A DNA stretch of 64,000 nucleotides from the NCBI GenBank assembly GCA_029243025.1, contig JAQWSU010000045.1:62001-126000 (forward strand). Reading direction: 5' to 3'. Under the pieces are notes generated by a model. It worked only from the letters and a program-made list of their open reading frames with translations, made no database searches and was not told the origin of the DNA. The translations under genes and the position numbers were made by a program. Below are positions 28,361-37,676 of the stretch, in pieces (position 1 is the first letter of the stretch; every line of letters starts with the position of its first letter). Origin of the DNA: Pirellulaceae bacterium. Its GTDB lineage: Bacteria; Planctomycetota; Planctomycetia; Pirellulales; Pirellulaceae.

Positions 28361-29533
28361 TTAATCGATTTGGTGCAGGGGGCCCCTTTCCTTGCCGTTT
28401 CGAGTTCCGATGGCACGCCAAATCTCTAAGTCAATTGTGTCATCGATCGAAGCAACGTGACCGTCTCCAAAACTCACGTTGACCGTCCTCCGATGGTGAC
28501 TTCGTGCACTGATAATGGCGTGTTCACCCGGCGTATCCGGAATTGCGCTCCAATTTCCGCAATCCTGCCCTGTCCAGTTGGGAGGCGCGACATGGTTGTA
28601 CATCGTGCCCGCGTAGCCCGCAAATGGCCAGCCATTCGAATAGTTCGAGCCTGACAGCCAACGGCCGGCGGACGTAAAGTTATATCTTGATGGCCGGGGT
28701 CGGTAGTTCTTGCAACGACGAAAAATGATCTCGCGCCGAATTGGGCGATCTTCTCGGCCAGGCATCGTCACGATGTCACTCGCTGTCGGTAACTTGATTG
28801 CCGCATTGATTCCGCTGCCCTTGGTACGTTCTGAAAAGAAGGCTGTTTTCGATAGTCCATCCAGGATTTTCCCAGAAGTCATCCCCCGCTTGCCAGCTGA
28901 AAAAGCACCATTTCCCAGCACCGACTGACCGCCCACCGTCGCGTCGTGAGTGGCTTGCCGCGACGTCGAGTACGCGCCGCCGTAAGGCGTAGAACCGCCG
29001 AAGTTGTATCGATAGTTGTTCTCTGAAATAATCCGAACAGTATTCGGATCACTAGGACAAATAAACATGTCCTCTGCTGTCGCGTAAGCATCGTAATTGA
29101 TGTTGTAAGGTTGACCAGCTTGACTCATACGCCGTGCCGACGGTCGTTTGAGGTCGATCATTTGATACACCGAATCGCTTTCCAGGTGGGGCAAGATCCA
29201 GATGTGAACCGATCGAAATCCCGTGGATTCCCCCTGGCCTGCCCGTTGGTTAACTCGGTTGTAATTCGTGTAGGCTCGTTGAACACGCCCCCCATGAACC
29301 CAATCTGGCAGCAAGCGTCCAGGAGGAAATCTGGCATGGGTCGATTCATAATTGGCAACTGCCATACCAATCTGGCGAAGACGATTCATGCAACGTGTCC
29401 TGCGCGCGGCTTCACGAGCAGAATTGATTGCCGGCAATAACAAGACGATCAAGATTCCCATCAGACTGATCACGACCAGTAGTTCGATGAACGTAAACGC
29501 GGGCGATGGTTTGTTGCGGCAATCGAAGGTCAT
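28361..29533 (-). CDS. DUF1559 prepilin-like protein
   Basis: A 390-aa planctomycete pseudopilin-like protein. A type IV prepilin N-terminus (about residues 10-45) reads '[20 protein letters not shown]', with Glu at +5, followed by '[21 protein letters not shown]'. The residue before the cleavage site is Ala rather than the usual Gly. The large C-terminal DUF1559 domain ends with the family's H-x9-DG motif, '[19 protein letters not shown]'. I chose the ATG at 29533; a TTG four codons earlier is also open. It lies on the same strand as the upstream-pointing STAS-ATPase pair, about 360 bp away. Its precise function is unknown; an extracellular surface role is likely. Confidence 0.9.
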   Translation of the reverse strand: MTFDCRNKPSPAFTFIELLVVISLMGILIVLLLPAINSAREAARRTRCMNRLRQIGMAVANYESTHARFPPGRLLPDWVHGGRVQRAYTNYNRVNQRAGQGESTGFRSVHIWILPHLESDSVYQMIDLKRPSARRMSQAGQPYNINYDAYATAEDMFICPSDPNTVRIISENNYRYNFGGSTPYGGAYSTSRQATHDATVGGQSVLGNGAFSAGKRGMTSGKILDGLSKTAFFSERTKGSGINAAIKLPTASDIVTMPGREDRPIRREIIFRRCKNYRPRPSRYNFTSAGRWLSGSNYSNGWPFAGYAGTMYNHVAPPNWTGQDCGNWSAIPDTPGEHAIISARSHHRRTVNVSFGDGHVASIDDTIDLEIWRAIGTRNGKERGPLHQID

Positions 29534-29551
29534 GGATCCAGTCAACGATCA

Positions 29552-29591
29552 GTTTCAGTGCCCATGAGCCATCCGTTTCAGTGCCCATGAG
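29552..29591. repeat. 17-bp direct repeat, two copies
   Basis: GTTTCAGTGCCCATGAG occurs at 29552-29568 and 29575-29591, 23 bp apart start to start. It lies just upstream of the DUF1559 start and probably arose by local duplication; it might affect translation start choice, since each copy contains a CAT (ATG on the minus strand). Confidence 0.7.
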
Positions 29592-30340
29592 ATGGGGAAC
29601 GCTGATCACTTTAAGAACGTTTCTCGACCATTGAAAATTTGCACGAGTGGATGAAAAGTACTCCCTTCACAGATCGCAGGTAAAAACGGCCAAAACGAAC
29701 TCGATCCGCCCTCATGGTGAAGAATCACGAAGTTCAAAGTCGCAAACAAACGACGCCTTATTGCCCAGGTCGTTCACCTCAGAGCAAAATCAGGAAGCCA
29801 GTCGAATCGGAAGGGGCAACGGTTTTGACACCGGAAAACGAAGCTGGCGGATCATCCCAATCAAGCCGATTCTTTTTCGCTCCGATCGCGATCAAGGCTC
29901 AATCTTTTTTTCGCAGGCGAATGTGCAATCTATCCGACGAGTCGGTTCCAAACCAACGAGCGATCGCTGCTCAAGCGAAAAACGAAAAAAATCATTGGCC
30001 GGTCGCAAGAGCATCGGATCCGCTCTTTGCTCAAGCAAGTTTTTTATTTTTTTGGTGAAGCTAAAGAATCGTTTGACTGTAAAGAATACGTTACGGAAAA
30101 TCCCTTCGTCACCGTTGCCGCAGCGAGATGAAGGAAGCGCGATTTCGGAGGCCAAAGTGGAAGTTCGAAGTTAAGCAAGCTGATCAATTGGTTTGAATCA
30201 TTAAGCTGCTGCCATTTCCGGATGCACAGAACGGGAAGATTTCGTTTCATTCCTTGAACATTGCCAAGCGTTCTCAACACGGGAAGCTTGGCGGTTTCCC
30301 ACAACTCCAACTATTTTTGTCGAGCGGCCGTACGGGAGAA

Positions 30341-30370
30341 GAAACGAATCGTTTCGGATCAATCGTTTCG
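30341..30370. promoter_or_regulatory. Palindrome plus half-site, possible operator
   Basis: GAAACGA-A-TCGTTTC is a perfect 7+7 inverted repeat. Its right half is repeated as AATCGTTTCG at 30361, 14 bp further on. This is the form of a repressor or activator site, but no regulator is known and the distance to the next large gene is about 500 bp. Confidence 0.3.
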
Positions 30371-30454
30371 CGTTGAGATTTTCCGAGCCGAGATTTTGAT
30401 TTCGTAACCGCTCCCAAAAAGATTAGCGCGCAAAATCATTAAAAACAGACTACA

Positions 30455-30616
30455 ATGAGCGACGAAACGGCAATCGCCGTCGATGCATTTCGCAATGAGG
30501 TAGTGGCGTTACGTGTATTTGACACCGAAAAGGTGCTACATCTGCGTCGCAACGAGATAGTGGTACGAACTGATCCAGAGAACTCCAAATCGCTCAGGGC
30601 TCGCTTTGTCAAATAA
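30455..30616 (+). CDS. Possible small protein, 53 aa
   Basis: ATG-started frame encoding a charged peptide ('MSDETAIAVDAFRNEVVALR' ... 'RARFVK'). It contains two similar segments, 'FRNEVVALR' and 'RRNEIVVR'. A TACAAT box overlaps the start region, but there is no clear ribosome site. It is unlike any family I know and may be chance coding. Confidence 0.2.
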   Translation: MSDETAIAVDAFRNEVVALRVFDTEKVLHLRRNEIVVRTDPENSKSLRARFVK

Positions 30617-30866
30617 GCGGTTATTTCTGTATCAGGCGTTACCCGTTCAGACGAGGAAGACGATTTCCGAAACGAAGTTCGTGGCTGAGGTGTGAGATCA
30701 ACAAAGTGTCGTAAGGACAAATGATCTTTGAGGGGAACTGGTGATTCAGTCCAGCTGGGGTTCTCGACAAGCGTTTATTTTTAATCACATTCATTCCAGG
30801 TCTTTGGTATCGACCGAGACTTGCGCGTTCATTGGTTAACATGAAGGTTGTTAGGAGTTATTTGAT

Positions 30867-33800
30867 ATGGGTCGTAAGAAAAGCCGATCGGTCTCCCGTC
30901 GTTTGCTGAAGCAATCCGAAGCCATTGATAAGCGACGTGTGTCTGCAGTGGAACCGCTTGAACCTCGAGCAATGTTGGCCGCCGACCCTGTCCTATCTGA
31001 ATTCCAAGCATCGAATGTTAATACCATCCTTGATGGCAATGGCCGATCTTCTGACTGGATTGAGATCCGCAATCCGGACGTCGAAGCAATTAATGTTGGT
31101 GGTTGGTATTTGTCGAATGACGAGCTGGATCTGAAGCAATGGCAATTCCCCGGAAATACGACGCTTGAACCGGGCGAGATCATCGTTGTGTTCGCGTCGG
31201 GTGACAATGAGGCCGACCCGGCCGGCAACTTACACACGAACTTTAAACTTGACCGTGACGGCGAGTTCTTGGCGTTGGTCAAGCCGGATGGAACGACGGT
31301 CACTCAATCGTTCAATCCCTATCCTGCACAACTCGAGGACCAATCTTTCGGGTTGGCTGTCAGTCGAGATGTCAAAGAATTGATTCCCGACGATGCGGCG
31401 ATTAATGTCCACGTCCCAGCCAACAATGATCTCGGAACCGGTTGGACAGCAACGGAATTTGACGATTCCAGCTGGACCTCTGGCACAACGGGCGTTGGTT
31501 TCGAAGATCTTTACTCGGCCTTCACAGAAGCGGACGAGTTCGACGCACCGTTAGGCCCGGAATGGACCACCGATATCCCCGACGGCGGTACATCAACGGT
31601 GGAGATCACCGGTGGCAACTTGGTCATGAACGTTCCCGAGGGACAAGACACACGACACAGCAGTCGTGGTCTCGCGCCGATTGTTTACCGTGAAATCCCG
31701 GGGGATGGCCCGATTGACTGGGAATTCACCACGCACGTCACGCAGGGCGAGGACGACGAGGGTCGAGCTGGAATCGGCATCTACGACGCCAATAATGGCA
31801 AGCTGGCGATCAGTCTTGAATACTCCATCGATGACGACAAGATCATTTTCACATCTGGCGGTGTGGAAGTTGACACGGACCGCGAGCGAAACAAAGAGAA
31901 CTATGCCCTCAAAATAGTCCGCGACAACATCGCAAAGACTTGGAGCGCATTCTTCAAGACCAATCTCGCTGGGGATTGGAAAGCTGTTGGCGTCGCAACT
32001 GACGGCATCGACAGCTCGCCTTACATCAGCCAGCCACGAGCGGCGTTGTTTGCTCGCACCCCCACCAGCACGATCACGGCCACCTTTGATCGCGTTGAAT
32101 TCTCGATTGCCGATCAACGTCCGATTTATCCAATTAGCCTGGACGTCAAAGATTCGATGATGAATCAGAATTCATCGATTTACATGCGAATCCCCTTCGA
32201 ACTCAACGAAAGCCCCACTCGTTTTGACGAGTTAGATTTAACGACCATGTCAGACGATGGCTATCGAGCGTTTTTGAACGGTGTCGAAATCACGGCACAA
32301 AATGTACCAATCGATAGCACTTGGAATTCCGAAGCTTCGTCGACCCGAGGTGCGGTGAACGGCGTGATCCCGGTCGACAGCGTTTTCGCAGCCGCGTCGC
32401 TGGGCGCTTTGCGTGAAGGCACGAACGTGTTAGCCGTTCAAGGAATGAACGTCAACGCAAGCGATCCCGACTTCTTCTTCCACGCGACGCTTTCAACTGC
32501 GGAGATTCTATCAGAATCATTGCAACCGTTTATTCAACCCACTCCGGGTGAATTGAATCTGCTCCCGGCTGCTCCAACGCCCGTAATCACAGGTGACTCG
32601 GGGCTATTCTTTGGCAGTCAAACGATCGAATTGGGTATCGACAATCCAAACCCCAACCTCGAGATTCGTTACACGCTGGACGGTTCCAATCCAACCGCCA
32701 GATCCAGTCTGTACGGCGGACCGATCGTGCTCAACGAAAGTGCCCGACTCGAAGCAAAAACGTTCGACAACTCGGCGAACCCCAACTTTGTTGCGAGCAA
32801 CGCCGCAAGTGGTACCTTCTTCGCCCTGGCGGACGATCTTCGGGAAACGGATTCAAATCTGCCAATCATCATTCTCGATACGCTCGGAAAGGGCGTTCCC
32901 AGCACAGGCTCTACCAGCCTGGTTGGCATGAACGTCGCAGTATTGGAAGTGAGCAAAGCGACGGGACGAGCGTCCATTGATGGTGCAATCGTCGACTACC
33001 TAGGAAGAGGCGGTGCACGTTCTCGTGGATCGAGTACGGGCGGCCAACCTAAACACAACATGTCCTTCGAAACCTGGGGCACCAGCGGCACCACGGCAGA
33101 TGACGACACCAATGTCGCCTTGTTGGGAATGTCAGCTGAGAGTGATTGGGTATTGCACGCTCCCTATGATTTCGACCGTGCCTTAATCCGCAACCAATTG
33201 GCATTCGATGTGAGTAATCAAATGGGACAATGGGCTCCCGACTACCGACCCGCAGAAGTCTACCTCAACAAAGGTGACGGAGTGGTCTCGGCGGACGATT
33301 ACTTTGGTGTGTATGCCGTCTTGGAAAAAATCAAGCAAGGTGGCGATCGGGTTGATATCGCAGCGATTGATCCATCCGTGACAAAAGCTCCCGATGATCC
33401 AAACTTAGAAGAAGGCGAGCCGAATATTTCCGGTGGCTACATGTTCAAGGTTGACCGAGCCGATCCGGATGCACCGGCCTTTTCCGCTGGTCGGCAATCG
33501 CTGAACTGGGTGACCCCCAAGAGCCCCGGCAGTCGAACTGCAAGACCGGATCAGAAGGCTACTTCGACTCAGCAACAATGGATCACCGATTACCTGAATG
33601 AGTTTGCTGATACACTTAGGAATCCGGACATCAATGATCCCGAAGGATATTCCAAGTACATTAACCCGATCTCTTGGGTTGACACTCATCTGGTCAATGT
33701 TTGGATGATGAATGTCGATGCCTTGCGTCTCAGTGCTTACATGCACAAGGACCGTGATGCTCCAATGGATTACGGTCCGATCTGGGATTTTGATCGATCG

Positions 33801-36800
33801 GCGGAATCGACGGATGGTCGTGATGATGACCCTTACGTTTGGCGTTCCGAAGTACCCGACTTTGGTACCGATTTCTTCGGGAACGGAACACAGCGTTGGT
33901 GGGGCGATTTATTCAGCGATCCTGGATTCTGGCAGTTATATGTTGACCGTTGGCAAATGTACCGCAACACGATGCTCAGCGATGACGGAATTAATGAAAC
34001 GATCAATCGGCTCGCCGATCCTTTGACGGAAGCTCAGGCTCGCAATTTCACCAAATGGCGTGGCACTAGGCCTCGTAACAACAGTAATTTCGGCTCCGGT
34101 AAATTGAATGGAACCTGGCAAGGCGAAGTAGAAAACATGCGTCAGTGGCTCCTTGAGCGCGCTGGATTCATGGACGCTAACTTCGTTGGCCAACCTCTCT
34201 TCGATATCGGTGGCGAACAGTTGTCAGCCAATGCGGACGGGGATTTATTGAGCCCGGGCACCGAAGTCAATGTGTCTGCCGCACCGTTAACTTTCTACAA
34301 CGACACGGTCGTCCTGTCGGGTGACGTGGGCGCGTCAACTGCCAGCTACCTCATCCCCACGGACAACTCGCTGGGCGCCGATTGGGCAGCACCCAATTTC
34401 GACGACGGGCAATGGACATCCGGACCATTGGGACTCGGATTTGACAGTGGCGATGATTTCCTCGACCTGATCGGTACCGTCATTCCCAAGCCCGATGACG
34501 TGAAAGATGGTGGAACCACCGTACTGGCTCGAATGGAATTCAACCTGGCTGATGCATCCTCCGCCAAATCCGAGGATCTCATCCTGCGAATGAAGTATGA
34601 CGACGGCTTCGTTGCCTATCTAAACGGCACAGAAGTCTGGCGACAAAACATTCGCGACAACGATCTTGCTTGGGACTCGCGTGGCACTTCGCACCGTGAT
34701 TCCGAAGCCGTCGTTTTTGAAGACTTTGACATCTCAGAGTTCAGCAATCTGCTCGTGGACGGCCGCAACGTGCTGGCCATTCGAGGTGTCAACTCAACCT
34801 CTGGCAGTAACGACATGCTCATGCTGCCCGAACTGGTATCTCGAGAAGTCAATTTCGGCGTGAATCCAAACGCCAAGGTCTACTACACCACCGATGGAAC
34901 CGATCCTCGTGGACTTGATGGCACGCCAACGGCATCCTCTCAGCTCATGCCACAAGGCGGAGCTCTGACCATCAATGAAGATGTTCGAATTGTGGCTCGA
35001 GCGTTTGACGACGCCACCGACCGCGGTCCGGAAGCGAGAATCGTTAAGACCGACTGGAGTGGCCCGCTGCAATACGACTTCTTTGTTGCGGACTCTCCGC
35101 TCGTAATCAGTGAGCTCAACTACAACCCAGCTGGCGACGACGCGGACAACTCACCCTACAACAATGACGATTTCGAGTTCATTGAAATCCACAATCCCAG
35201 TGCAGCGGCTGCGAGCTTGCTCGGCGTCAAACTGGCAGATGGCGTTGAATTCGATTTCTTCGACGCCAGCACGAGCTCAATTGCTCCGGGTGGTTATGCG
35301 ATTGTCGCCAGTAACACGGCAGCATTCGCAGCACGCTATGGTAACAGCGATGCCGTCATCGGCGTCTTCGACGGCTCTCTGGACAACACGGGTGAGGACG
35401 TTGACCTGGTCGATGGAACGGGAGCAACAATCTTCTCGTTGAATTACAACGACAGCGATCCCTGGACAATTCGGGCTGACGGTTTTGGTGCGACCCTCGA
35501 ATTGATCGATCCCAACAACACACCCGCCGAACGCCAGAACAAGTGGTACAGCTGGCGTGGCAGCAGTGAAAACGGTGGCTCGCCCGGAACCGCCGGAGTC
35601 GGCGCTGCCGGAGTCGTCGTCAACGAGGTGCTTGCTGGAACGCGAGATCCAGTGAATCTGTCCGATTCGATCGAACTACACAACGTGACGGATGCCGCAA
35701 TCGACATCAGTGGATGGCGACTCAGTGATGCCGCGGGTTCTCTGGATAAATTCACCATTCCGAACGGAACCTTACTTCCCGCCGGTGGCTATGTCGTCTT
35801 CGATGAAAGTGATTTCAACGCGGACACCCCGGTGAATGGCAATGACGGATTCGCACTCAATGGTGTCGAAGGTGACAATGTCTGGCTTACCAAACCCGAT
35901 GGCAGCTTTGTGGATGATGTCCACTTCCGTGAAACGATTAATGGCGAGTCCCTCGGACGAGTGCCTAATGGTTCGGGTCGCTTAGCCCCCTTATCGGTGC
36001 TCAGCCTAGGCGCAGAGAACCTCTCCCCGCGGGTTGGACCAATCGTAATCAGCTCGGTACAGTACAACCCACGTGCCTCATCGTTGGCACTTGAACAAGA
36101 TCCGAGCCTGGAAACGAGTGACCTTGAATATGTTCAAATTCACAACCCCACAGGGGCCGACGTTTCGTTGAACGATTGGCGACTTCGTGGCGGCGTGGAA
36201 TTCAGCTTTGAGGACGGTACGACAATCGCCGCGGGCGAAACGATTACCATTCTGAAATTTGATCCAACCGATCCTGAAAATATCAATCAAGTCAACGCCT
36301 TTAAGCTCCATTATGCAGTAGGCGACGGCGACCGACTGCTGGGTGGCTATGCGGGACAACTCAGTAACAGCGACGATCGAGTCACTCTGTTACGTCCGAT
36401 TGCTCCCCCCGCCAACCAGCCCAACGAAAGCCCTCGTGTGCTCGAAGATGAAGTCCTCTACGACGACCTGGCGCCGTGGCCTTCGCAAGCGGATGGAACC
36501 GGACGTGCCTTGGTTCGCATCACGATGAATGCGTTTGGCAACGCGGCGAGCAGTTGGGTTGCGGGTGACTTGCCTGCATCCCTCGCGGGTGAACTGCCTG
36601 GTGATTTCGATGGCAATGGAGTCGTCAATCAAGACGATATCAATCTGCTGTTTGTCGAAATTCGCTCGCTGAACAACAGTGCTGAGTTCGATTTGACAGC
36701 TGACGGACTCGTCAACAATGCGGATCGTGATGAAATGGTGAACACGGTTCTCGGCACCGATTTCGGCGACTCGAACCTTGATGGCCTGTTCAATTCGAGT

Positions 36801-37202
36801 GACTTGGTAATCGTCTTTCAGGCCGGTGAATACGACGACGCCACTTCCGGTAACTCACTTTGGGAAACGGGCGATTGGGACGGCGACGGCGATTTCGGCT
36901 CCGGCGACCTGGTCCTTGCCTTCCAAAGCGGAGCTTACACAACAGGCGCCGTCGATCCGACAAGCGTCAACCTCCAGTTGGTTGGTGCGGCAATCACGCA
37001 AACCACTGCAAGCGACGACACGAAAGTTCAAACGCTGGCCAATACCCAAACGGTCAACCCGGGTGCCAACCCGTTGGGGAACGTTCGTGTGGTTGACGCA
37101 TCGGTCGAGTCCTTGTTTGACGCCCGTAGTCGTGACGAAAGCAAAAACAGCATCATCGAAGACGCGGCCGAAGCGTTGGTCGATGATGGACTGAGTTTCT
37201 AA
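30867..37202 (+). CDS. Giant LEPR-XLL / lamin-tail / CotH / dockerin secreted protein (first paralogue)
   Basis: A 2111-aa secreted protein. AGGAG lies 9 nt before the ATG. The basic N-terminus leads to 'VEPLEPRAMLAAD', the planctomycete LEPR-XLL export motif. Approximate domain order: lamin-tail domain (36-150), lectin-like and galactose-binding-like beta domains (150-570), chitobiase-C-like segment (575-650, 'FFGSQTIELGID'), CotH kinase-like domain (665-1115, with 'DYGPIWDFDRS'), a second beta-rich region (1140-1400), three more lamin-tail domains (1410-1870), and dockerin-type EF-hand-like repeats (1885-2030, 'GDFDGNGVVNQDDINLL', 'GDWDGDGDFGSGDLVLAF'). The acidic tail ends 'SLFDARSRDESKNS'. 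CotH domains phosphorylate secreted proteins in spore formers; activity here is unproven. A paralogue follows directly. Confidence 0.9.
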   Translation: MGRKKSRSVSRRLLKQSEAIDKRRVSAVEPLEPRAMLAADPVLSEFQASNVNTILDGNGRSSDWIEIRNPDVEAINVGGWYLSNDELDLKQWQFPGNTTLEPGEIIVVFASGDNEADPAGNLHTNFKLDRDGEFLALVKPDGTTVTQSFNPYPAQLEDQSFGLAVSRDVKELIPDDAAINVHVPANNDLGTGWTATEFDDSSWTSGTTGVGFEDLYSAFTEADEFDAPLGPEWTTDIPDGGTSTVEITGGNLVMNVPEGQDTRHSSRGLAPIVYREIPGDGPIDWEFTTHVTQGEDDEGRAGIGIYDANNGKLAISLEYSIDDDKIIFTSGGVEVDTDRERNKENYALKIVRDNIAKTWSAFFKTNLAGDWKAVGVATDGIDSSPYISQPRAALFARTPTSTITATFDRVEFSIADQRPIYPISLDVKDSMMNQNSSIYMRIPFELNESPTRFDELDLTTMSDDGYRAFLNGVEITAQNVPIDSTWNSEASSTRGAVNGVIPVDSVFAAASLGALREGTNVLAVQGMNVNASDPDFFFHATLSTAEILSESLQPFIQPTPGELNLLPAAPTPVITGDSGLFFGSQTIELGIDNPNPNLEIRYTLDGSNPTARSSLYGGPIVLNESARLEAKTFDNSANPNFVASNAASGTFFALADDLRETDSNLPIIILDTLGKGVPSTGSTSLVGMNVAVLEVSKATGRASIDGAIVDYLGRGGARSRGSSTGGQPKHNMSFETWGTSGTTADDDTNVALLGMSAESDWVLHAPYDFDRALIRNQLAFDVSNQMGQWAPDYRPAEVYLNKGDGVVSADDYFGVYAVLEKIKQGGDRVDIAAIDPSVTKAPDDPNLEEGEPNISGGYMFKVDRADPDAPAFSAGRQSLNWVTPKSPGSRTARPDQKATSTQQQWITDYLNEFADTLRNPDINDPEGYSKYINPISWVDTHLVNVWMMNVDALRLSAYMHKDRDAPMDYGPIWDFDRSAESTDGRDDDPYVWRSEVPDFGTDFFGNGTQRWWGDLFSDPGFWQLYVDRWQMYRNTMLSDDGINETINRLADPLTEAQARNFTKWRGTRPRNNSNFGSGKLNGTWQGEVENMRQWLLERAGFMDANFVGQPLFDIGGEQLSANADGDLLSPGTEVNVSAAPLTFYNDTVVLSGDVGASTASYLIPTDNSLGADWAAPNFDDGQWTSGPLGLGFDSGDDFLDLIGTVIPKPDDVKDGGTTVLARMEFNLADASSAKSEDLILRMKYDDGFVAYLNGTEVWRQNIRDNDLAWDSRGTSHRDSEAVVFEDFDISEFSNLLVDGRNVLAIRGVNSTSGSNDMLMLPELVSREVNFGVNPNAKVYYTTDGTDPRGLDGTPTASSQLMPQGGALTINEDVRIVARAFDDATDRGPEARIVKTDWSGPLQYDFFVADSPLVISELNYNPAGDDADNSPYNNDDFEFIEIHNPSAAAASLLGVKLADGVEFDFFDASTSSIAPGGYAIVASNTAAFAARYGNSDAVIGVFDGSLDNTGEDVDLVDGTGATIFSLNYNDSDPWTIRADGFGATLELIDPNNTPAERQNKWYSWRGSSENGGSPGTAGVGAAGVVVNEVLAGTRDPVNLSDSIELHNVTDAAIDISGWRLSDAAGSLDKFTIPNGTLLPAGGYVVFDESDFNADTPVNGNDGFALNGVEGDNVWLTKPDGSFVDDVHFRETINGESLGRVPNGSGRLAPLSVLSLGAENLSPRVGPIVISSVQYNPRASSLALEQDPSLETSDLEYVQIHNPTGADVSLNDWRLRGGVEFSFEDGTTIAAGETITILKFDPTDPENINQVNAFKLHYAVGDGDRLLGGYAGQLSNSDDRVTLLRPIAPPANQPNESPRVLEDEVLYDDLAPWPSQADGTGRALVRITMNAFGNAASSWVAGDLPASLAGELPGDFDGNGVVNQDDINLLFVEIRSLNNSAEFDLTADGLVNNADRDEMVNTVLGTDFGDSNLDGLFNSSDLVIVFQAGEYDDATSGNSLWETGDWDGDGDFGSGDLVLAFQSGAYTTGAVDPTSVNLQLVGAAITQTTASDDTKVQTLANTQTVNPGANPLGNVRVVDASVESLFDARSRDESKNSIIEDAAEALVDDGLSF

Positions 37203-37676
37203 TCGAATCCGACTCTCGCTTGCCCCAACAGACCTCATCGGTCGCTAACAGACAGCGACCGATGAGCAGGCTGTTCGGTGCCTAGGTTGCTCACCTGCTG
37301 CTCTTCAGCCGTGCCTTCGCCCTGTCGGCCAATCATGGCTTGTTGAGTCAACTGAACTTGCCAATGGAAATCGGCGAAACTATCCGGGAAAAGCTGGGAG
37401 TTTCGAGATTCTTCTTTTATAATCCGCATCTGCCCGATTGATGGCTGAATGGCTGGCTTCTTGGCGACACTTGGCAGGAAATCAGCTCTCGGATCGACTC
37501 ACGACTTGGTGTTTAGCTCGCTGCAAGACCGTGCCGTTTCGTTCCATGCAACCGCAGCCAAGTCCAAAGAGGGATAAGCCTTGATCGTTTGTGCACTAAT
37601 CCGGATCCGAATTTAATTTACCATTCAAGCCAGCCAGAGTTGGCATGATGGGCTTTGCAGCTGTGAGGAGTTTTCA
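37203..37676. other. Intergenic region between the two CotH paralogues
   Basis: 474 bp. It begins with a strong hairpin (37234-37266) that may end transcription of the first gene. No open frame with protein-like composition. The promoter of the second paralogue may be here. Confidence 0.5.
37234..37266 (+). terminator. Strong 13-bp hairpin after the first CotH gene
   Basis: CTCATCGGTCGCT-AACAGAC-AGCGACCGATGAG is a perfect 13-bp stem with a 7-nt loop, 31 bp after the stop codon. There is no U-tract, so it may be a Rho-assisted terminator or an mRNA-stabilising hairpin. Confidence 0.55.

Larger units (their letters stand above)
29534..30866. other. Long intergenic region upstream of the giant CotH protein gene
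   Basis: About 1.3 kb with no convincing large gene. It contains a 17-bp direct repeat (29552-29591), three AATCGTTT motifs (30067, 30347 and 30361), a palindrome GAAACGAATCGTTTC at 30341-30355, and a short open frame at 30455-30616. A 175-codon frame at 29647-30174 has no protein-like pattern. The length fits a complex promoter region. Confidence 0.5.

Noticed and set aside
29647-30174. 175-codon frame upstream of the giant gene
   Set aside because: Composition is rich in Ser, Lys and Arg without domain pattern or ribosome site; it is probably chance coding in a non-coding region.
30851-31303. Antisense 150-codon frame over the start of the first giant gene
   Set aside because: Ser/Arg-rich shadow of the coding strand; the same kind of antisense frames occur across all three giant genes.
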